Shown here: positions 8,790 to 9,490 of the stretch, piece after piece
Position numbering within the stretch: the stretch's first letter is position 1
Layout: each line of letters begins with the position of its first letter
Origin: Gammaproteobacteria bacterium
GTDB taxonomy: Bacteria > Pseudomonadota > Gammaproteobacteria > Pseudomonadales > DSM-25080
Length of the DNA: 9,490 nt
Direction of reading: 5' to 3'
NCBI GenBank assembly: GCA_013372965.1
Contig: JABXIR010000286.1
Coordinates: forward strand, 1 to 9,490
Made by a program: the position numbers and the translations under genes
Notes under the pieces: generated by a model
The model's input: the letters and a program-made list of their open reading frames with translations, nothing else
Database searches by the model: none
What the model was told of the DNA's origin: nothing

Positions 8790-8797
8790 CTGGAGAG

Positions 8798-8801
8798 CCC
8801 T
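8798..8801 (-). promoter_or_regulatory. AGGG ribosome-binding site favouring the 8789 start of the ATPase gene
   Basis: AGGG on the minus strand lies eight bases before the ATG at 8789, which opens a textbook signal peptide beginning Met-Lys-Lys. The other ATG at 8807 has only an A-rich, purine-poor leader upstream and would put six extra residues ahead of the Lys-Lys. The shorter start is preferred. Confidence 0.5.
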
Positions 8802-8827
8802 GAGCATTTATAGTTGGTTGCTCAACG

Positions 8828-8833
8828 AGTATA
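8828..8833 (-). promoter_or_regulatory. Possible -10 element (TATACT) before the ATPase-MscS operon
   Basis: TATACT on the minus strand is one base off the sigma-70 consensus and lies 21 bases before the 8807 ATG and 39 before the 8789 ATG, in the 51-base gap after the CPBP protease gene. No good -35 hexamer is seen at 15-18 bases spacing and there is no extended TGn. It is a weak candidate. The gap holds nothing else recognisable and no terminator hairpin. Confidence 0.22.
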
Positions 8834-8858
8834 GACTTTGGATCTGTGTACGTCGTAT

Positions 8859-9284
8859 TTAGTTGTGAAAGTAGACATGCCCCACGATAAAAGCCACATT
8901 GCAGAGTGCGTGGGCGCAGGTCGGTAATACTAAATCTCGGTGACGAAGATACAAAAGACCGAACCAAATGGACGGGATAAATGTCAACAAAGACCATAGC
9001 GAAGGCACGAACACGTAATGCGCTATCACGAATAGAGCACTGCAAATGACGTTGGCTGCGAGATCGGAAATTCGACGGCTTAACCACTCGAGCAGTGCGC
9101 CTCTAAACACTAACTCTTCTGCAAAGGGCGCCATTGCGAGCCAAAGAAATAGAGTGGTTAGTGCGGGATCCGAAGGGGTGTCTTGGAGTGCACCGACGCC
9201 AACGGCGATGCCCCCTGCTACCAAGAAGGTCGCTGGGTGAGCCGTTAAGGTAACGACTAAATGAGACGTTTTCGGATGCGCCAT
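8859..9284 (-). CDS. CPBP-family glutamic-type intramembrane protease, likely sorting enzyme for the adjacent C-terminal signal protein (MrtJ-like)
   Basis: This small integral-membrane protease of the CPBP (CAAX protease and bacteriocin-processing, Rce1-type) family has 141 residues, close to the minimum core. The conserved motifs are all present: EELVFR with E56, E57 and R61, then FVIAH with F85 and H89, then HALCN with H125 and N129. In the family these supply the catalytic glutamate and its helper residues inside the membrane. Hydrophobic helices lie near 18-34, 41-60, 76-92, 97-113 and 119-137. The ATG at 9284 sits inside the end of the preceding gene, overlapping by 28 bases, with no ribosome-binding site. 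Translation probably depends on ribosomes finishing that gene; a later TTG near 9224 would lose part of the first helix. That neighbour ends in a Cys-containing C-terminal sorting tail. The inferred job is therefore cleavage of that tail, as proposed for MrtJ with JDVT-CTERM proteins. Bacteriocin immunity is a less likely alternative. Confidence 0.85.
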   Translation of the reverse strand: MAHPKTSHLVVTLTAHPATFLVAGGIAVGVGALQDTPSDPALTTLFLWLAMAPFAEELVFRGALLEWLSRRISDLAANVICSALFVIAHYVFVPSLWSLLTFIPSIWFGLLYLRHRDLVLPTCAHALCNVAFIVGHVYFHN

Positions 9285-9490
9285 GCGATCAGTATTGCAA
9301 GCAGGAGAAGTAGCGCATGATTCCCGTTGCTCGGCGTGCCGATCGTACAGCCTCCTCCCGAGCCGGGTGCGTTATTAGAGCCGCTAGAACCTCCAGAGGA
9401 GCCGCCAGCCTCACTTGATGTCAACACGCCGACGGCTTTCCAAGCCTCACGAACCGATGTTTCCGCTTGACTACCATAGCCTTTGGCAGC
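9257..9490 (-). CDS. C-terminal end of a secreted (probable M4 metallopeptidase) protein with a JDVT-CTERM-like sorting tail, 5' part outside window
   Basis: Only the last 77 residues and the TAG stop are in the window; the start lies to the right of 9490. The visible part begins AAKGYGSQAETSVREAWKAV, then GV. It closely resembles, from memory, the end of thermolysin-like M4 peptidases (an Ala-Ala...Tyr-Gly-Ser...Val...Ala-Phe/Trp...Ala-Val-Gly-Val ending). A Gly/Ser/Asn linker (about 25-46) follows. The sorting tail comes next: GGGCTIG at 45-51 with its Cys at 48, a short polar spacer, a Leu-rich membrane helix (59-70) and a basic end (RIRKR at 71-75). Motif, helix and basic cluster are the three parts of a C-terminal processing signal. 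The Cys in the motif fits the JDVT-CTERM/MYXO-CTERM group rather than the Cys-less GlyGly-CTERM type. The next gene is a CPBP protease, the expected enzyme class. The M4 assignment rests on about 22 residues and is less sure than the tail. Confidence 0.8.
   Translation of the reverse strand, partial: AAKGYGSQAETSVREAWKAVGVLTSSEAGGSSGGSSGSNNAPGSGGGCTIGTPSNGNHALLLLLAILIAWRIRKRLI
9277..9358 (-). other. C-terminal protein-sorting signal (Gly-Gly-Gly-Cys motif, membrane helix, basic end)
   Basis: This part of the preceding entry encodes the tripartite tail: a Gly-rich motif with a single Cys, a hydrophobic helix of about 12 residues, then Arg/Ile/Arg/Lys/Arg. Such tails hold a secreted protein in the inner membrane until a dedicated intramembrane protease cuts near the motif. 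By analogy with related signals, the Cys may become the new C-terminal or lipid-attached residue. The modification is inference; the architecture is seen directly. Confidence 0.7.

Noticed and set aside
6453..8807. ATPase plus channel as an anti-phage defence module
   Set aside because: A STAND-like ATPase with a pore-forming partner is suggestive, but the neighbours are housekeeping and signalling genes, no mobile-element or defence-island signs are present, and the ATPase lacks target-sensing repeats. Possible but unsupported.
8686..9087. Minus-strand open frame across the CPBP/ATPase junction
   Set aside because: It overlaps the CPBP gene and the ATPase signal peptide in another frame; both of those have clear motifs, so this is a shadow frame.
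8859..9284. CPBP gene as a bacteriocin-immunity or phage-abortive (Abi) protein
   Set aside because: No bacteriocin peptide or defence genes are nearby, while the directly overlapping gene ends in a sorting tail that explains a CPBP protease better.
9277..9358. Tail as a GlyGly-CTERM signal for rhombosortase
   Set aside because: The motif contains a Cys and the adjacent protease is CPBP, not rhomboid; both point to the Cys-type CTERM classes.

Overview
All seven recognisable genes lie on the minus strand, so the window reads right to left. Two are cut by the window edges. Base composition is balanced by eye, spacing is tight and nothing looks like a mobile element. An RlmG-type 23S rRNA methyltransferase, a multidomain GGDEF-EAL protein, an AlkJ/BetA-like GMC oxidoreductase and a C-terminal sorting signal of a recently described type all suggest a gammaproteobacterium, probably marine or environmental. 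That placement is inferred from gene content, not proven.

Right end (about 8859-9490): the last 77 residues of a secreted protein resemble the very end of an M4 (thermolysin/vibriolysin-like) metallopeptidase. A Gly/Ser linker and a sorting-signal tail follow: Gly-Gly-Gly-Cys motif, hydrophobic helix, basic cluster. The next gene overlaps it by 28 bases and encodes a minimal 141-residue CPBP (glutamic-type) intramembrane protease. Together they look like a substrate plus its dedicated processing enzyme, as proposed for JDVT-CTERM/MrtJ-type systems.

Centre (5542-8807): a membrane protein with a signal peptide, a helical periplasmic region, several transmembrane segments and a cytoplasmic P-loop ATPase with a C-terminal winged-helix-like region. 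Its stop codon overlaps by ATGA the start of a small MscS-type mechanosensitive channel. The tight coupling suggests an ATPase-controlled channel or a two-subunit membrane machine. I do not recognise this pair as a described system, and it is the most open question here.

Left half (1-5505): 36 bases after the channel gene comes a 939-residue membrane sensor (HAMP, two PAS, GGDEF, EAL) with both catalytic signatures and the inhibitory RxxD site intact. RlmG follows after 8 bases, and a GMC-family FAD alcohol dehydrogenase after a further 32, running off the left edge. No convincing terminator is visible between 8807 and 1, so one long transcript is possible. The last two genes look like ordinary housekeeping/metabolic neighbours. 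There are no rRNA or tRNA genes, CRISPR arrays, IS elements or sizeable repeats, and no gene-free stretch longer than about 50 bases.
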